Assembly: GCA_949316495.1 (NCBI GenBank)
Contig: OX439003.1
Span: forward strand, 44,093,725-44,157,724
DNA length: 64,000 nucleotides
Direction of reading: 5' to 3'
Source of the DNA: Amphiduros pacificus
Taxonomy: Eukaryota > Annelida > Polychaeta > Phyllodocida > Hesionidae
The stretch's first letter is position 1, and each line of letters opens with the position of its first letter. The position numbers and the translations under genes are program-made. A model generated the notes under the pieces. It was not told the DNA's origin, did no database searches, and saw nothing but the letters and a program-made list of their open reading frames with translations. Positions 1 to 13,218 of the stretch are shown piece after piece.

Positions 1-1906
1 TCAAAATTATGAATATCTTTTTTAGAAATGTTTACATTAATTCTTAATTTGTTTTATTCACATTGCATTTTAATGGTCATTATTACATGGTGCTAATTTT
101 GAAAAACCTCCATTTGACCAACATTGGATTAGGACCTTGACCTGGTATAAAATACAACTGTTCACAGCATAGCCATTACCAAACTGATTGATGGGGTCAT
201 GAAGCAAAGAATTCTTTAATTTACCAGTTCACAAGTTTATCGTTCACACTGCACCTGCACACAATGTGATGGACAATGGTTTGTAATGTTGCCCTCTGGT
301 GGGGATTGTGAAAGCCACACAGCATCCACTTGTTGTGTCACATAGCCCAGTCGATTGTCAGGCAAAAACGGACAACCTTGATAGAGACTTAGCCATCAAA
401 GGCCAAGAGAAAACAGCTGCTTATTTAGCCATGAAAACAGTGCCAGCATGTAGACCTGGCAACAGATCAAAGTATGGATCAAAGGCCTGGTGTGGTAATG
501 AGCGTGATGAGGAGACTGGCCCGGTTGCATCATGGCACAGATGCTACAATAGTAATATTGATAATCTGCTAATCCGGTCACATTTGTGGTGTTATCAGTC
601 AGGTTCAGGCCTTTATAATGACATATGTGCTGTTATCGTTTTGGCTCAGGCATCCATAATGTCATGCCTGTTGTCGTTTAGGTCCTGAGCTATATATGGT
701 AATGTTTGTTGAAATCAGTCAAGGTCTGACCTTGACATTGTTATGTATATCTCTACAGCAACACATGTCTCGGAACATGCAAATCTTATCAAAGATAGCT
801 ATATGCTTAGGTCTAGCAACTTACAGCCTCATATCCAGACCCTCAAACCCCAAACCTATCTAGGCCCTGATCAACCACACAAAGAATTCTGTGGCCTAAA
901 GATTTGTCACCACTATCAGAAATGTGACATTTTTCTCATAATGTGTTGGAAAGCTTGGACTAAAACAGCTGAGACATCTCATTGCAACACATTTCATTGT
1001 TAAACTCATAAAATAGAGCCTGATAACTCTGAAAGGGGGGAAATGTTAAAGAGAACTAACTCTGCCAGGAAATATGAGAATTTCATATCATAAATCTGCA
1101 ATGTTGCCTTTGAACATGAGTCCTTTTTACTTGCCTGTCCATGAATTGTAATGATATGGCAATTATTGTTTACATAATCATTAGTTTGCAGTGCAGTTGC
1201 ATTTAGAACGCTTTGAACATTTTGATTGAATGATACCTTGAAAAAGATACTTCAAGGATATTCATGAAAAAGAAAAAAGTTCACAATGTTGTACTTAATT
1301 CTGTGTTTGTTAGTGTTAGGAGATATAGATATACACGATATGACATTGTTATTACCATTTTCACATCTTTTCCATGTCAATTAAGAAAATGTCTGCATCC
1401 AAACTTCACTAGCACATGAAGGCAATTACCGGAAGCAAATAAGAAATGCCTCTTTAGCTATTCTGACAGCATTCCACCATACCAACAAAGACGCTGTCAG
1501 GTTCTCCACTGTACAGTGTTCGTGTCATGAAGAATGACTCTGTACATTCACAGTTAGCACTTCAAATGTGTGCATCATTCCTCTATTGTACAAACGGGCT
1601 CCGTATACATCTGGGAAGGTTCCGGCATGGGTCAACTTCTCGTTGTGGCTTTCATATTTAACAGGATAGGTTTGTTCATATTTTATAAGGCTGACTGGTG
1701 GCGAGCAACAATAGGCCAAACCAATGGTGAAATTACTGCCTCTACATTGTGGCGATGTTGGCCCAGGGGTGATACATTTACACAGTATTGGCAATCTCTT
1801 TGAAGCGTTTTGTCATCCACAGTGTACCAATACACTGTAATGAATATGTGTCAAATGTTTACACCTTCCAATGTTACTTCAACTCATGTTTTTCAGCACA
1901 AATTCT
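1..1906. other. AT-rich non-coding stretch, nothing recognised
   Basis: No exon, RNA gene or repeat is recognised here. A frame of 129 codons at 299-688 (+) starts at GTG, resembles no family I know and lacks splice context, so it is not called. Confidence 0.5.
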
Positions 1907-2098
1907 GATATATTGGAACATCAAAGACCTTTCCTCTTTTTCAATGGATTGTATAACAAACTGAATCTGAAATGTATTGATATAAAAAAATCTATGTAAG
2001 AATATATTGGAACATCAGAGACCATTCCTCCTTTTCAATGAATTAATTGTATAACACATTGAATCCTAGAGGTAATGATATAAGAAAATCTATGCAAG
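1907..2098. repeat. Diverged tandem duplication, period about 94 bp
   Basis: The block beginning ATATTGGAACATCA at 1909 recurs at 2003 with roughly 80% identity. Both copies share a cctcttttcaatg-like core and end in aaaatctatg. Two copies only. Confidence 0.75.
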
Positions 2099-3430
2099 TT
2101 TAATGTACAGAATTTATTAACTCAAAAGGCAATGAGATAGCAATATTAGTTATTTTTTAAAAAGCAACATGTCACACAAAAGTAACTGTGACTTGAAGCA
2201 GGTATGGTGTATTTGGAGCCCTCCCGTGTCTTCTCTGCCCACTCTCTCTCATATTACCTAATGACCTGACTGCGGCTCTTCGTGTTCTGCCGGAAAATAA
2301 ACAGCCACGCTTTCAGAAACCTACCAGCGTCTCAACAAAATTGACAAAAGTGCAGGAAAGCTGGCAAAATGTCAAGCTGGAATGTCAAGTGAAGAGGAAA
2401 TAGATTCTATAATGGTTATGGATTGCGAAAACATGATTGCTCGCTCGTCCACCTCCTTCACAAACGTCATAGCTTGGTTGGCACCGGAAGCCCCGAACAT
2501 TGCAGTTTTCAATATCTATATCATTATAAACACTGTGGATTTGATTTGCTAGACTAAAAAAGAAAACTAAAAGTACTTTTGTAGCTTGAACTTTCAGTAA
2601 TGTGGTAAAATTCTGTTGCAAGCTTAAATCAGGGGTGTCCCCTTCTTACTTTCAATGAATATTTTCAGGTCTAATGGAATATGCTATAGACATATAGAAT
2701 ATGCTGATTATATTGGGAGATGGGTCACATAAAGTGAAGCAAAATCAATTTCCTTTTACACCTACGTTACATACAAAATTTGACATCACAGACATCACTG
2801 TTATTACAGAAACCCTATATGTTTATCATCTGCAGACATAAAGTGCATTACACTTACAAAACCAGAAAGCCTAAAAGGAACTGGAAAACCACAAATTGCA
2901 AATAACGCTTATCAACAAGAAAATGCCATATTTCTGTGATCAGTGCAAATGCATTATTTTTAAACTTTGATATTGGAATATGCAAACCCTTGTCAATTAA
3001 TTATCAAACAAGATGGATTACATGTGAGTTGCTCACAGCAGTAGATCCTCGTGCAATAGATGAAGCTCACATTACAGAAACAATCTCAGTTTTGCTGCCG
3101 TCATTGATTTGGCTCTCTGTGGCTGCTCAGTTACGATCGATGGCCAGGCAAGTTCACCTACATTGGTGAGGCTAATTAAGAAAGACAATGAAACTAATCA
3201 ACAAGTTAATCACATGCCTGCTGGTGCTGACACCTTGTGGCGTCTATGACCAACTCTTTTGAGGAAAATAACAAAAACCATATGTGAACACTTTATAATC
3301 TCTCATATCTAACATAAGTTATGTTTTGCACTAAATCTCTCAAAATATCTACATATTTTTACTATCTGTTAGGAGAGAGAGGATAAATCTCCTGAAGTTT
3401 CACTGATGTATCAATCAAACCTCTAAACAT
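2099..3430. other. Non-coding stretch, nothing recognised
   Basis: No coding exon or clear repeat is seen. Short frames on both strands look like chance. Confidence 0.5.
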
Positions 3431-3435
3431 CGGTA

Positions 3436-3742
3436 TGGTCATACATAAATGTGACCAAATGAGATCATGCGAGAGTGAGATCTTGCAATGAGATCTCGCA
3501 AGGCATCATTCTAATAAGGAGAGTGAGATCTCGCGATGAGATCTCGAATGGCATCATTCTAATAAGGAGAGTGAGATCTCGCGATGAGATCTTGAATGGC
3601 ATTATTCTAATAAGGAGAGTGAGGCCTGTGATGTAATTCAACATCTTCAGACATGCTGCAATATGGGGAGAGTACAGGGAGATTGTTTGGAGTGACCTTC
3701 TTTGATAAAGTCTGTGTGTCAATACAGAGATATTTTGGCTCC
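3436..3742. mobile_element. Palindromic MITE copy enlarged by an internal minisatellite
   Basis: The left side (GTGACCAAATGAGATCATGC at 3451) matches the left part of the element at 22626-22754. The right end GATATTTTGGCTCC (3729-3742) matches that element's right terminus. Between them a 48-bp tandem repeat has expanded. No transposase is present, so the element is non-autonomous. The left terminus is poorly preserved, which makes the start coordinate approximate. Confidence 0.5.
3471..3625. repeat. 48-bp minisatellite, about 3.2 copies
   Basis: GAGAGTGAGA starts at 3471 and recurs at exactly 48-bp steps (3519, 3567), with a truncated fourth copy at 3615. Each full unit holds two GAGATCTC-type palindromes around a CGCGATGA centre. 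Because 48 is a multiple of three, a repetitive reading frame exists on the - strand. It is a by-product of the array, not evidence for a protein. Confidence 0.92.
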
Positions 3743-5160
3743 AGCTGAAAGCATATGACTGTCCTTGAGTGTTACAACTCAGCAAAGTTTCAGATACTTT
3801 TCATTTAACATAAATAGAGGTGCAAAAATCATATCCAATTCTCTATAAATATCTATATATTGTGAGATTTTCTAGTTCACATATTCAGGAACCCTTTAAA
3901 TGTTCTTTAAATTTTGAGAGTACTTCTGGTTGATGAGTTTTATCTGTTGAGGGCTCTGTGCGTCCTCTCTGACTTTCTCCCACTGGATTCAGAGCCAATA
4001 GTGAATCCCAGATCAAACTTCAGATAAACAATCATTTTATCTTTTATTGAATCAATGCCATTTTGAATCAATAAATTTTGTCCAATTTTTAGATGTGGTT
4101 TGACTATATTTAATCATGCTGAAAATATCCAAATTTGCTTCAAGATAAGGCAATGAAAAAAGCAGTCATGATAAGATTTTAATTCTACCTCATTCAAAAA
4201 GATTAATCTTCACCAACCAAATCACTATCACCATGAAGCACATAGCTACAAGGATTCTGTGTGTTTATTTTGCAGTAATAGTTTAATACATAGAGACCTC
4301 GCTTGAGCAACAGGTACACGACCTGAACTGATATTCCGCTACGCGTAAGGCAGCCGAACATGCAAACATCAAGAAGCAATCAATCCTCCCTTTTACAGCA
4401 TTGTACAAGACACGGCAGGATGCAACGCTGGGAAGATTTAGGAGCCGTACATAGCTTCATTAGTGGCGACTTCAGCAGTGGCTGGTGGCAGGTTGTTGTG
4501 GGGGCATTTATACAGTGCTAACGAAGCCAACATTACCACATCCTACCAGCGCCAGCGGACCCTTCAGTCATGTCCAACATCTATCTGCCTGATGCAAGCT
4601 CCAGTCTCTAACAATTTGACAAATCACTACCAATGTACTACAGTAAGGAATTTAGAACAATTCTGTTCCTCTGGAGATATTTCATTTTTCTCATTTATAT
4701 AAAAACAATAACATTTAAACCACCCAAAAATATCTAAATGAAAAAAAAAAATTAAAATATCTAATTATTTTGATTTAATAAGCACACCCTATGACATCAG
4801 CTCAAACTATCAAAAATTTCGAACTACTTTCACCATATATTTTCATAAAAACCTTCACTGTTATTGCCATCATGTATTTGTTGAACAAGCGTGGCTTTTG
4901 GAGATGCATCCCATGGCAGAGTGTTGTCATGTCTGTGGTAAGCATAGACCTGCTCCAGCCTTCAAACTGCCTCATTTTGGTCTGACCTTAATCACGGTCT
5001 CCTTCAGTCGGGAAAGCTCTCCGATCCTGGTGACAACTTAGGTGAATCCTCTACACATACATTTAATGTATCTGCCTCGATGCATTCCATCCACAACAAG
5101 CAGCCACCTTGATCAGCAGAAAATGAGAAACTGCTTTTCTCTTCTCTCCATCTTTTATAA
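3743..5160. other. Non-coding stretch, nothing recognised
   Basis: A patch of more balanced base composition at about 4310-4560 contains no convincing exon on either strand. The rest is AT-rich. Confidence 0.5.
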
Positions 5161-5312
5161 TTCTGTCTTTTAGCAAAATAATTAGAGTGAATGTCAAAAA
5201 ATATTATTTATTTCCATTTCAAATTCTCCAATTTAATGATACTGTCTTCAAGAAAAATAATTAGAGTAAATATTATCTATTTCCATTTCAAATTCTACAA
5301 GTTAAATTACTT
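5161..5312. repeat. Diverged tandem duplication, period about 79 bp
   Basis: CTGTCTT at 5163 and 5242 opens two copies. They share aaaataattagagt and a tatttccatttcaaattct core, with small indels between copies. Confidence 0.75.
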
Positions 5313-7014
5313 TCCAATCAAAAGTATTTACTGACGATTTTTAAATGGAGAAATATTCAGTGAATCTTTTACTCTAAATTTCTCTGGCATTAAGTAACTG
5401 GGGGTATCTGATGGAGACCCTGTATCCTAACTAAGCCATAACCTGCCAGTTCCCCTGGTATCCTATCTACACCATAAACTGGCATCAGTGGCACTTCTGC
5501 CATCCGATAAATCCCTCAGAAATTTGCTGAGGTCACAACGTGTGTGCTTTTGACGTCCAAGTAGTGTAACTACAGGTCATTGGCCATTGATTCTGACTAT
5601 CAAGCTCGTATCTCGGATCGCAAACCGTTCCAGATTGGCATCAAAGATCTCGGTGAAATCAGAATTGGCAGCAGCGGTAGGTCTTGTCAGAGTAATGCAT
5701 CAATCATCTGATGACCCGTCCCTATCTCTAGTCGGTGATGGATCTCTCGGTGCTGCCCCCTGCATTTTGAACATCCGCTAATGGTTGCCTTCTGACCTAC
5801 CTGTATTTTCAACACATCAGGACAATTCATCCTCATATATCTGAGAGGTACAATCTCCCTAATTGTCTTAAAAGCTTCAGAGAGGAATCGATATCCGTGA
5901 ATTAGGTCAAGTGATGAGTACGGATTAAGTTTGTCATTACTTCTAATTGCTACGGTTTGGATCTGTTATGCCACGAACATTACAACTATGATGATAATTG
6001 CAAATGACAATCCAAGACTTACACTTGGTTCACAAATATATTGATGAAGAATGCAGAGATTTACACCAACATAAAAACCTCACTCATCCAAGATGATCAT
6101 GAATTTTACTTTTGTTCTGTTCTTCAACTTTCCACAAATAAACAATATGCAAATCAGAATAAACCACTCTCCTAAATGAGAGATTTTAGTGATGTGAGAA
6201 AACATTTTAAAAATTCACCAGGATTGGGGCATTGAGGATATAACCCTCCTTATAGAATGGACCTCCTCCTGCTGTTGGTGAGCTGGCGGGCATTTTTATG
6301 GGGATCTGTCCATGATATACGTGCCACTCCTGACTTTGGTCGGCATGATGGTCTGTAAATGAAACTCACAATTACAGATTCCCGGCCACTGAGTGATAAT
6401 ACGAGCACGAGTGTCTTGTTTAATATCAACAATATTAGAATGAACAGCGAACTGCCAGTCTACTCCCACCACAAATCTCCCAATTGATATTGAAATTTTA
6501 TGGCAATGTTGCGAATGTTTTGTCATTTACGGCTCAGCAGATATTTACTGGTAGCCTAGACTTGCCGTGAGGTCAGGAGCTCTGGTCGCAAGATGCCAAA
6601 GTTTTGATCAAACACTGACAAAGTGAAAGCTACATCTCATAAAGCATCCTCTAAATGACCTATTTCTGTATTCCAGGTAATTTTTCACTTGCCAAAATCA
6701 TTTGCTTTAACATTTGTCTTCGCAATAACTCATGCCTATATTGAATGCAACATTGGGTTTGTCCATGAGTTTCTTTCCTGATATTTGAAAGGCTGTATGG
6801 AGTTAACAATGCTAAATTATAGTTTCTTAATAGAAGATTTTCATGTCTGATTTGAAATGATGGCTCCATATTGGATGGCTCCATATTGAGGGATGGGCGA
6901 TATTAAATCTTGACACCTCATTTGCTATTAATGAGGTCTTGATATCCTCATGAGTGGTTATAACTTACCACATTACCTTAGAATTGCATTTCTTTTTCTT
7001 GTGAGTTCAGGGTC
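5313..7014. other. Non-coding stretch with one small direct repeat
   Basis: Nothing coding is recognised. ATGGCTCCATATTG is directly repeated at about 6861-6890. Confidence 0.5.
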
Positions 7015-7700
7015 ATTCTAATTTCTGTCCTACCAAGGTCAGACTTTCTGTTCTCATAGGCTGGTGTCATTTGACTTTTTCTCCTCCTGAAATTGGGCTC
7101 TAAGACTTCCTGTTCTCAAGAATTAGTGACTTCCTGTTCTCATTAGGTTTATGTTAAATCCTAGAGCTTACCAACCTCCAATCAGGCCAAGTCCAGATGG
7201 GAACTTCAGAGTCTAAGGTTTTTTTATATAAGGGCTATTCTGATTGTTTTTTGGACAATGACTTTCACTGTATGATTTGTCTTTCAACAGATTGGTGGAA
7301 TCCCTTCAGAGCATGCTGGGGGATTCATTTTTGCATTTGTAAATGTATCAAGCATTTAATTCTATATAAAAATAAGTTATTATCAACATTTTAAGTTATT
7401 AATTTAAACATGTACCACTTCATATGTTTAAAAAATATGATTCCTTACGGATTGAACAAAATGGTTGCTGACGCCAACCAGTCTTACTGGCTTGCAAAGA
7501 TTTATCTGCTGCAAGAGGGAGCTGACTGGTAGACCGGCTATGTTAAATTCATTCCTGTGCCTATCAAGGTCAGGCGATAGAACTTTTTGTTCTCATGAAT
7601 TTGGTGTCACATGATTTCCTGTTTTCATGAGTTTAATGCCATGTGATTTTCTTTTAATATGCTTTTAATGTCAGAAGATTTCCTGTTCATCATAAGTATT
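7015..7700. repeat. Two clusters of a degenerate TTCCTGTTCTCATGA repeat
   Basis: Variants of (a/g)ctttctgttctcat followed by a tagtgtcat-like tail occur at about 7040, 7110 and 7130, and again at 7575, 7613 and 7680. Both clusters open with a ccaaggtcag-like motif at 7034 and 7565. This looks like an old, broken minisatellite or a duplicated segment. The 400 bp between the clusters holds nothing recognised. Confidence 0.45.
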
Positions 7701-10700
7701 AAAAACACACTGGAAGGACCATAAATACAAATTGTAGTGTTCTTATATAAGCTCCCAAGACATAGTCACCAAAAAAAATCCTCCTCAAACACCGTCACAT
7801 CTGGCATTGCATAAGTACACATATAAAGGGTACAACCTGTAAAAGTCTCCCATGCTCTTTATCACCTGTCTGGAGAAGATTCTACACAAATAACAACATC
7901 TAAGTGGTGGACAAACGCAAGTGTAGACTCTACAGGAGAATAATCGGAAGTTATAGCTTATAGAATGATTTCCTTTCTCACGAAGTAACGCGCAAGAGAT
8001 TGCTATAAGGAGAACCATTTCCTGAGTGACACACACAGGTGTGCATGCCTTGATCGCTGTTTCATCCCAAAATGGTAATTACACATGTGTGTGACCATCT
8101 GCTTTCCCCTCATTTCATTAGGGTCCTGCTCACTTGTAGGTCCACCTCAGACTCATTATACATGCACCGTAATGTCCGTCATCGTAAGCACTGGCATTCC
8201 CACTATATATAGTTGTAGGACATAAAGTAGGGGACCTGAGATATGTTTTATTCATACAAAGAAGTTGCAGCAGACAAAATAAATGTTCTTGTTTGACCAT
8301 AACTAAGATATTTACGGATGATGCACAGTCGGTAGTTGTATATCTATAACATTGTTACGTATGTTGAGATAAAAGAGCCAGCATTAGAAAATTCTTGCTG
8401 TAAGTTGGTTATTGTCTATTAATGGATTCTCACCGATTCTTATTTAATAAAGGATTTTTGGATCACACTGGACATGTTTTTCAAGAATTGATTAGAAAAA
8501 GTGTGATGTGATAATATAATATTTTTATTCTTTTACCATTACCTCATCACTTATATCTGCTTCAAGAATTACAAAGGAAAAAAAATGCAACAAAAGGAAC
8601 CCACAATGAAATATTCATTGGATATGAACATGCTGAAATTGCTGCCTCCTGCACAAAGTGTAAAATGTGATTTGCTATTTATATCTTATTCTCAAAGTAG
8701 TTCTCCTGTTTTGCCACTTCAGCACTTTCAACATTTCTCAGAAACTGCACTGAATTAACAACCAAGACCACAGTAAACAGGGCAGTGCCTCCAAAGGTCC
8801 TGACTGCAAACCTGACCAACACATATTGTAAGCCTGTGTCCTTGTATCCAGATAAAAACCTGGATTTTGTGAAATCATTATCATGTAGAGATAGATCTGT
8901 TATTCTTTAGAGCACAACAGCTTGAAGGCTTTATTTGTGTGGATGTGTTACATTATCATGAACACACTCATTGTCCATTCACGAAGCGCCTTACACCCGT
9001 CTATGATGCAGCCTGCAGGGGGCAGCACTGTTCTCATCATCTTTCCTAATACTACATGCAATAACAGCCTTAAGTATGGGCTCAATCAATTCCATCTGCC
9101 TATCCTATTGCATAATGTCCATATATCATGCACTTTGTGTTATTTTCCTTTACAAATTACTTTGCAATTTATGCTTTTAAGCCATTGGCATTTTTCTTGA
9201 TTTCTTTATAGTGCACCAAATCCATCTGTATAAAATTCATGCTGTCTCCACTGAATATCAACACATCATAATCTTTTACATACAGACCCAACACTGGTGT
9301 ATATCTTTATTTGAAATGCTCTATACACTTAACAGGACCTGTCATATGCAAACAATGAAGATAAGTTTCATTTGTCAATCGTCCACCAGGTGGCACATAC
9401 ATCACTCTGAAATTGCTTTCATTTTTCATCATGCTGACAATTCCATAGGCAGGACACTTACTAAATTACAACACTTCGAATCACAGTTAGTGAAGAGCAA
9501 AAAATTATCAATTCTCCATAGATTTTTTCTCTTAAAGACATAATCAAGACATGTCATCAATCATACTTATAAATTTAAACAAAAAGGGCCATCACAACAT
9601 TTTGAGAATCATCTTGCATTCTTTAAACATGCTTTTAAACTAAATAAATCTCTATATTACCAAACTACTGAATGGACACAGCAAATGTGTTAGCAAATTT
9701 GTCACAGGCCACAAATTGAGAGGATGTTATAAGTGAAGCAATTATTACCTATCCATTGAGGTTAAAAGTCTGGTCCTTCCCGTGTGCAGTCACCGAATAA
9801 TTCAGTATTTACCCAAAACGACAACCACAAAATGACTCTACAGCCCACCTCATTTACCACCAACTTCCAAACTCCTGTAAAACTCCTAATAAGCTTTTAC
9901 TTCACATATTCTATTGTTCATATACAAACACTGTCTCACCTTTCCACGCCCTCGTGGCCTTGAGCAGCGCCGCCAAGGACAATATTACAGAAATACCTCT
10001 CCGCCTCTGAGGCAAGTGTCGGGTGACTCACTGACTCTGGGTAATTGGGTGGCTTATCAAATTCTTTATCACATTTCTTTCACATTATTATAACTTTCAG
10101 CAGTATGTAGGATGGAAATAGATGAGTCAGATTCATTGTTATTTACGTTTCATGTTCCAGTCTATTTCTTAGTTCAGTCGAATATTACTGGTTGTCCCTG
10201 TCTAGTATTTCAGAAATACATAATTTTGTCTCAAAAACATTAAGAAATGTTACATTTTATCAAATATTTGTCATTTGCCTGATTATGAGGTCATTGTACT
10301 CTGGAGTTCAAATTGTTACCATATCTGTAAGACTGAAAATTTAAAGAAATCAATACAATGTTTACATAAGCCAATTGCCAATCTCAATTTTTTCCTATCA
10401 AAAGGTACAAATAACCAAACTGTACAACTTCACCAGAAGTGAACTGTACAACTCCTCTAAATTTAACCAATAACGATGGTAAGTCACAGGGGTCTATACT
10501 ACTCCGAAGGAAAGTGATATCCCTGCATGCAGCTCATCTTTGTTTTTATTTTCTTTACTAAAATTTCTTGTTTCTTGTAAATTCTTGTTTTGTAGGCACA
10601 GAAAAAGCAAGCTGACTTTTAAATCAGATATTCAAGTGTGTGAGTTCCAAGTTTGATGGATGATCTGATAAACTTTATGGGTCAGACAAGCCAATTATCA

Positions 10701-11750
10701 CAGCTTCCCATCCCAGAAATAGAACATAAACAGGTGTAAATATTGTACTGATAACATCAAGTAACAATGCTGAAATTCCATTTGCCAGTCAATAAGACCA
10801 TAATGCTTTTTCTGCCAATGAAGGCAATTTGATCGTCATCCAATAAGTGTATGTTATTTGTCTGGCAAAAAAGGCATCTTGTTTGTCACTCAAAAAAGGA
10901 AAGTCTATAAGAGTATGCTAAACACAGCACACTATCATAAATCTTACTATGTGTTTTATGATAAAAAAACATGTTTATGAGCCTTAAAAAAGTTAAAAAA
11001 TTTTTTAGTGTGTATCTTCTATAAGTTAATGATCAGGTGACATTCGTTCGTGTTTAATATTGGCTTTGATATTAAACCTTGCCAGTGAGGTTAAAATGCC
11101 AATGGAAATAGCCTAAGCCCCGATCCCAACAGGTAACCTTGCTCCTTGAGTTTAATGGAGATTAACAGAAAGCTATCCATCACTGCAAACCACCTCTACA
11201 AGTCACAAAGTACTGGCCTATCAAGTTCACAGGGACAAATCTTATTGACATTCTGGCTACAAGTGTGCAGTAATGTGCATACAAGTAGCTTGTATGGAGC
11301 TGCTAAAAGACCGCTAAAACATTCATTATTAAGGACACGTTTTATAGAGAATTTCCCTGATTTGATGGCAGAGATCAGCATGAACTGAATCACTTGATCT
11401 ACACTGGAGTCCTAATGAATACCTTTAAAGGCATTTTTCATGCAGAATGGAAGAAGATATTTATTGATCAAACTGATGGCACAGGCTCTTAGGTCAAAGC
11501 TGGATGCCCCATTATAGCTATGCTCTACCAAAGAGCTGGCTAAAGGAAAATTACAAGTTGACCTATTATCTGATCACAGAAAAAAAGACAGTTAAATGGT
11601 AACTCTTTTCAATTGATTCTCATCTCGCCTCTTTAAATGATTTTAGAAGTATGGAATCTAATTTAAAAAGTTAATCTTAAGCCAACCTCTTCAAATTCTG
11701 ACTTGATCACCATGCAACAGGATATCAGCATTTTCTCTTAGTTTCAAGTG
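7701..11750. other. Non-coding stretch, nothing recognised
   Basis: About 4 kb of AT-rich DNA with chance frames only. No RNA gene, transposon terminus or exon with good splice context was recognised. Confidence 0.5.
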
Positions 11751-11754
11751 AGAA

Positions 11755-12120
11755 ATCAAATATGCATGTGTGTCAATAACATGCACAAAACTGCAAAAAA
11801 GGATGACAGGCATGCATGCAATCTCATGATAAATGGACTTTTGTAAATGAGAGAAAACAGTGTACTAATGTTAACCTTTGCTAGAAAATATGGACACACA
11901 TTATCAGCATGTTTGGCCCCTGTGTAGCAAGCATGGACACTAATTATTATCTTGTTTATATCCTTATTGCCAGAAACTTGGATGCTAATTTTTACCTTAT
12001 TTACTCCCTTTCCAGAAAACTGGACACATATGATGAACTTGTTCACCACCTTGCAGGAAGACACTGGAACAAAAATTGCCTTTTCACTCCGATGAAGAAA
12101 AGATGGACACATGTTTGCGC
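11755..12120. repeat. Degenerate minisatellite, unit near 57-58 bp
   Basis: The motif (g)atggacac followed by a ttatcttgttta-like stretch and ccagaaa recurs at about 11888, 11932, 12012 and 12105, with a diverged copy near 11978. A frame open on the - strand (11756-12112) shows the same periodicity of about 19 residues, so the frame reflects the repeat rather than a conserved protein. Confidence 0.55.
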
Positions 12121-12244
12121 TAAATAAAATTTAGCATGATCCTGACAGAAGACTTTGATCTCAAAGGAAGAGTCAGTTCTTTAGTTAGTGGAGCTTAAAT
12201 ATCTCGACCTGATTTTCCGTCTCCATTGACATTTTTATGAAGTT

Positions 12245-12310
12245 GATTTCAGTTATTTCATGATGAGACCTACTTGGAGCAGACATCATGCTGCCTCAGT
12301 GATTTATGAT
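12245..12310 (-). mobile_element. SINE 3'-end fragment
   Basis: On the - strand the sequence ends ...caagtaggtctcatcatgaaataact, preceded by a gcagcat motif. This matches the 3' ends of the SINEs at 17195-17455 (-) and 39690-40008 (+). The tRNA head is missing, so this is a truncated copy. Confidence 0.55.
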
Positions 12311-12335
12311 GCAGTTCTGTGACATGCCAATTCAC

Positions 12336-12393
12336 CCAGTCACAGATCCAAAGTTAATGTTCTCATGACAGATCCAAAGTTAATGTTCTCATA
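12336..12393. repeat. Tandem duplication of about 26 bp
   Basis: ACAGATCCAAAGTTAATG is followed by ttctcat and then repeated at once. Two nearly perfect copies lie just right of the SINE fragment. Confidence 0.85.
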
Positions 12394-12680
12394 ATATGGA
12401 TCTCCTGACTTGCACTGAGTAATTACTCTAAGGCCGCCCTTATGACTTAACTCGGAGGCCCTTACAGGATTTTTACACTGCTTTGAGGCACGCATAATTT
12501 GTTCATACATTTTGCCCAATGTTTATGTTTTCTTCAAATTGTTGAAGGCTAAAATGGCTCTCAGTGGCTATTTTTATGACTTTCATACGACCTCAAAAAG
12601 TGCAAGTCTGCCCCTGATATAACTTATGAATCATGATAAATCTGAAGGTTGTGTTAAAATATATCAGCACAAAGCCAAAC

Positions 12681-13218
12681 TTAAAGGGATTAAGCACCGA
12701 TTTTGAAAAAAACATTTAAAATTCACATATTGGTGACAAATGATGTCTATTTTGTTGTCTATTTTCTATTTTATTGATGCATCCCCATGTTTGCCTGTTA
12801 ATTCTATTTTAACAAGACCCTAATCTATTGCCCCGTTATGAAAGCATACTTCATTCTTGGCGTCATTTTTATGTGGAGTGTAACCATAGAGGCACTGAAA
12901 GGTAAAATTACATCATAAGAGTATGGCAATATGCTTATGACATCATCAAAGTTATTGTCCTTTGAATAGTGCCAGAATTATGTCAAACAGTGCTACCCTG
13001 CTTTGAGCCTCAATTGTGGTCAAACAAAGTTCATGCTACTCGTGTTTACTCGTCACGTGCAGCGTATGGCTCAGACAGACCTGTGCTGGGAGTACAACTC
13101 TTATGTCTTATAGTAACTTATTTTATTACTCTATTATAATTTTAATTTGTGATGATGTTCATATGTGGCTAAGCTTTGAATTTCACTGAATTGTAGAATT
13201 GGTGCTTAATCCCTTTAA
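12681..13218. mobile_element. Kolobok/T2-type MITE with TTAA target duplication
   Basis: The element body is 12685-13214 (530 bp). Its ends are AGGGATTAAGCACC on the left and the exact inverse on the right, extending to about 17 bp with one mismatch. TTAA flanks both ends at 12681-12684 and 13215-13218. TTAA duplications with termini opening AGG(G)(A) fit the T2-MITE/Kolobok group described in Xenopus, with piggyBac as the alternative TTAA user. No transposase frame is present, so it is non-autonomous. It is intact end to end. Confidence 0.8.

Noticed and set aside
299-688. 129-codon + strand frame as a gene
   Set aside because: It begins at GTG, shows no recognisable domain or splice context, and sits in AT-rich DNA where frames of this size occur by chance.
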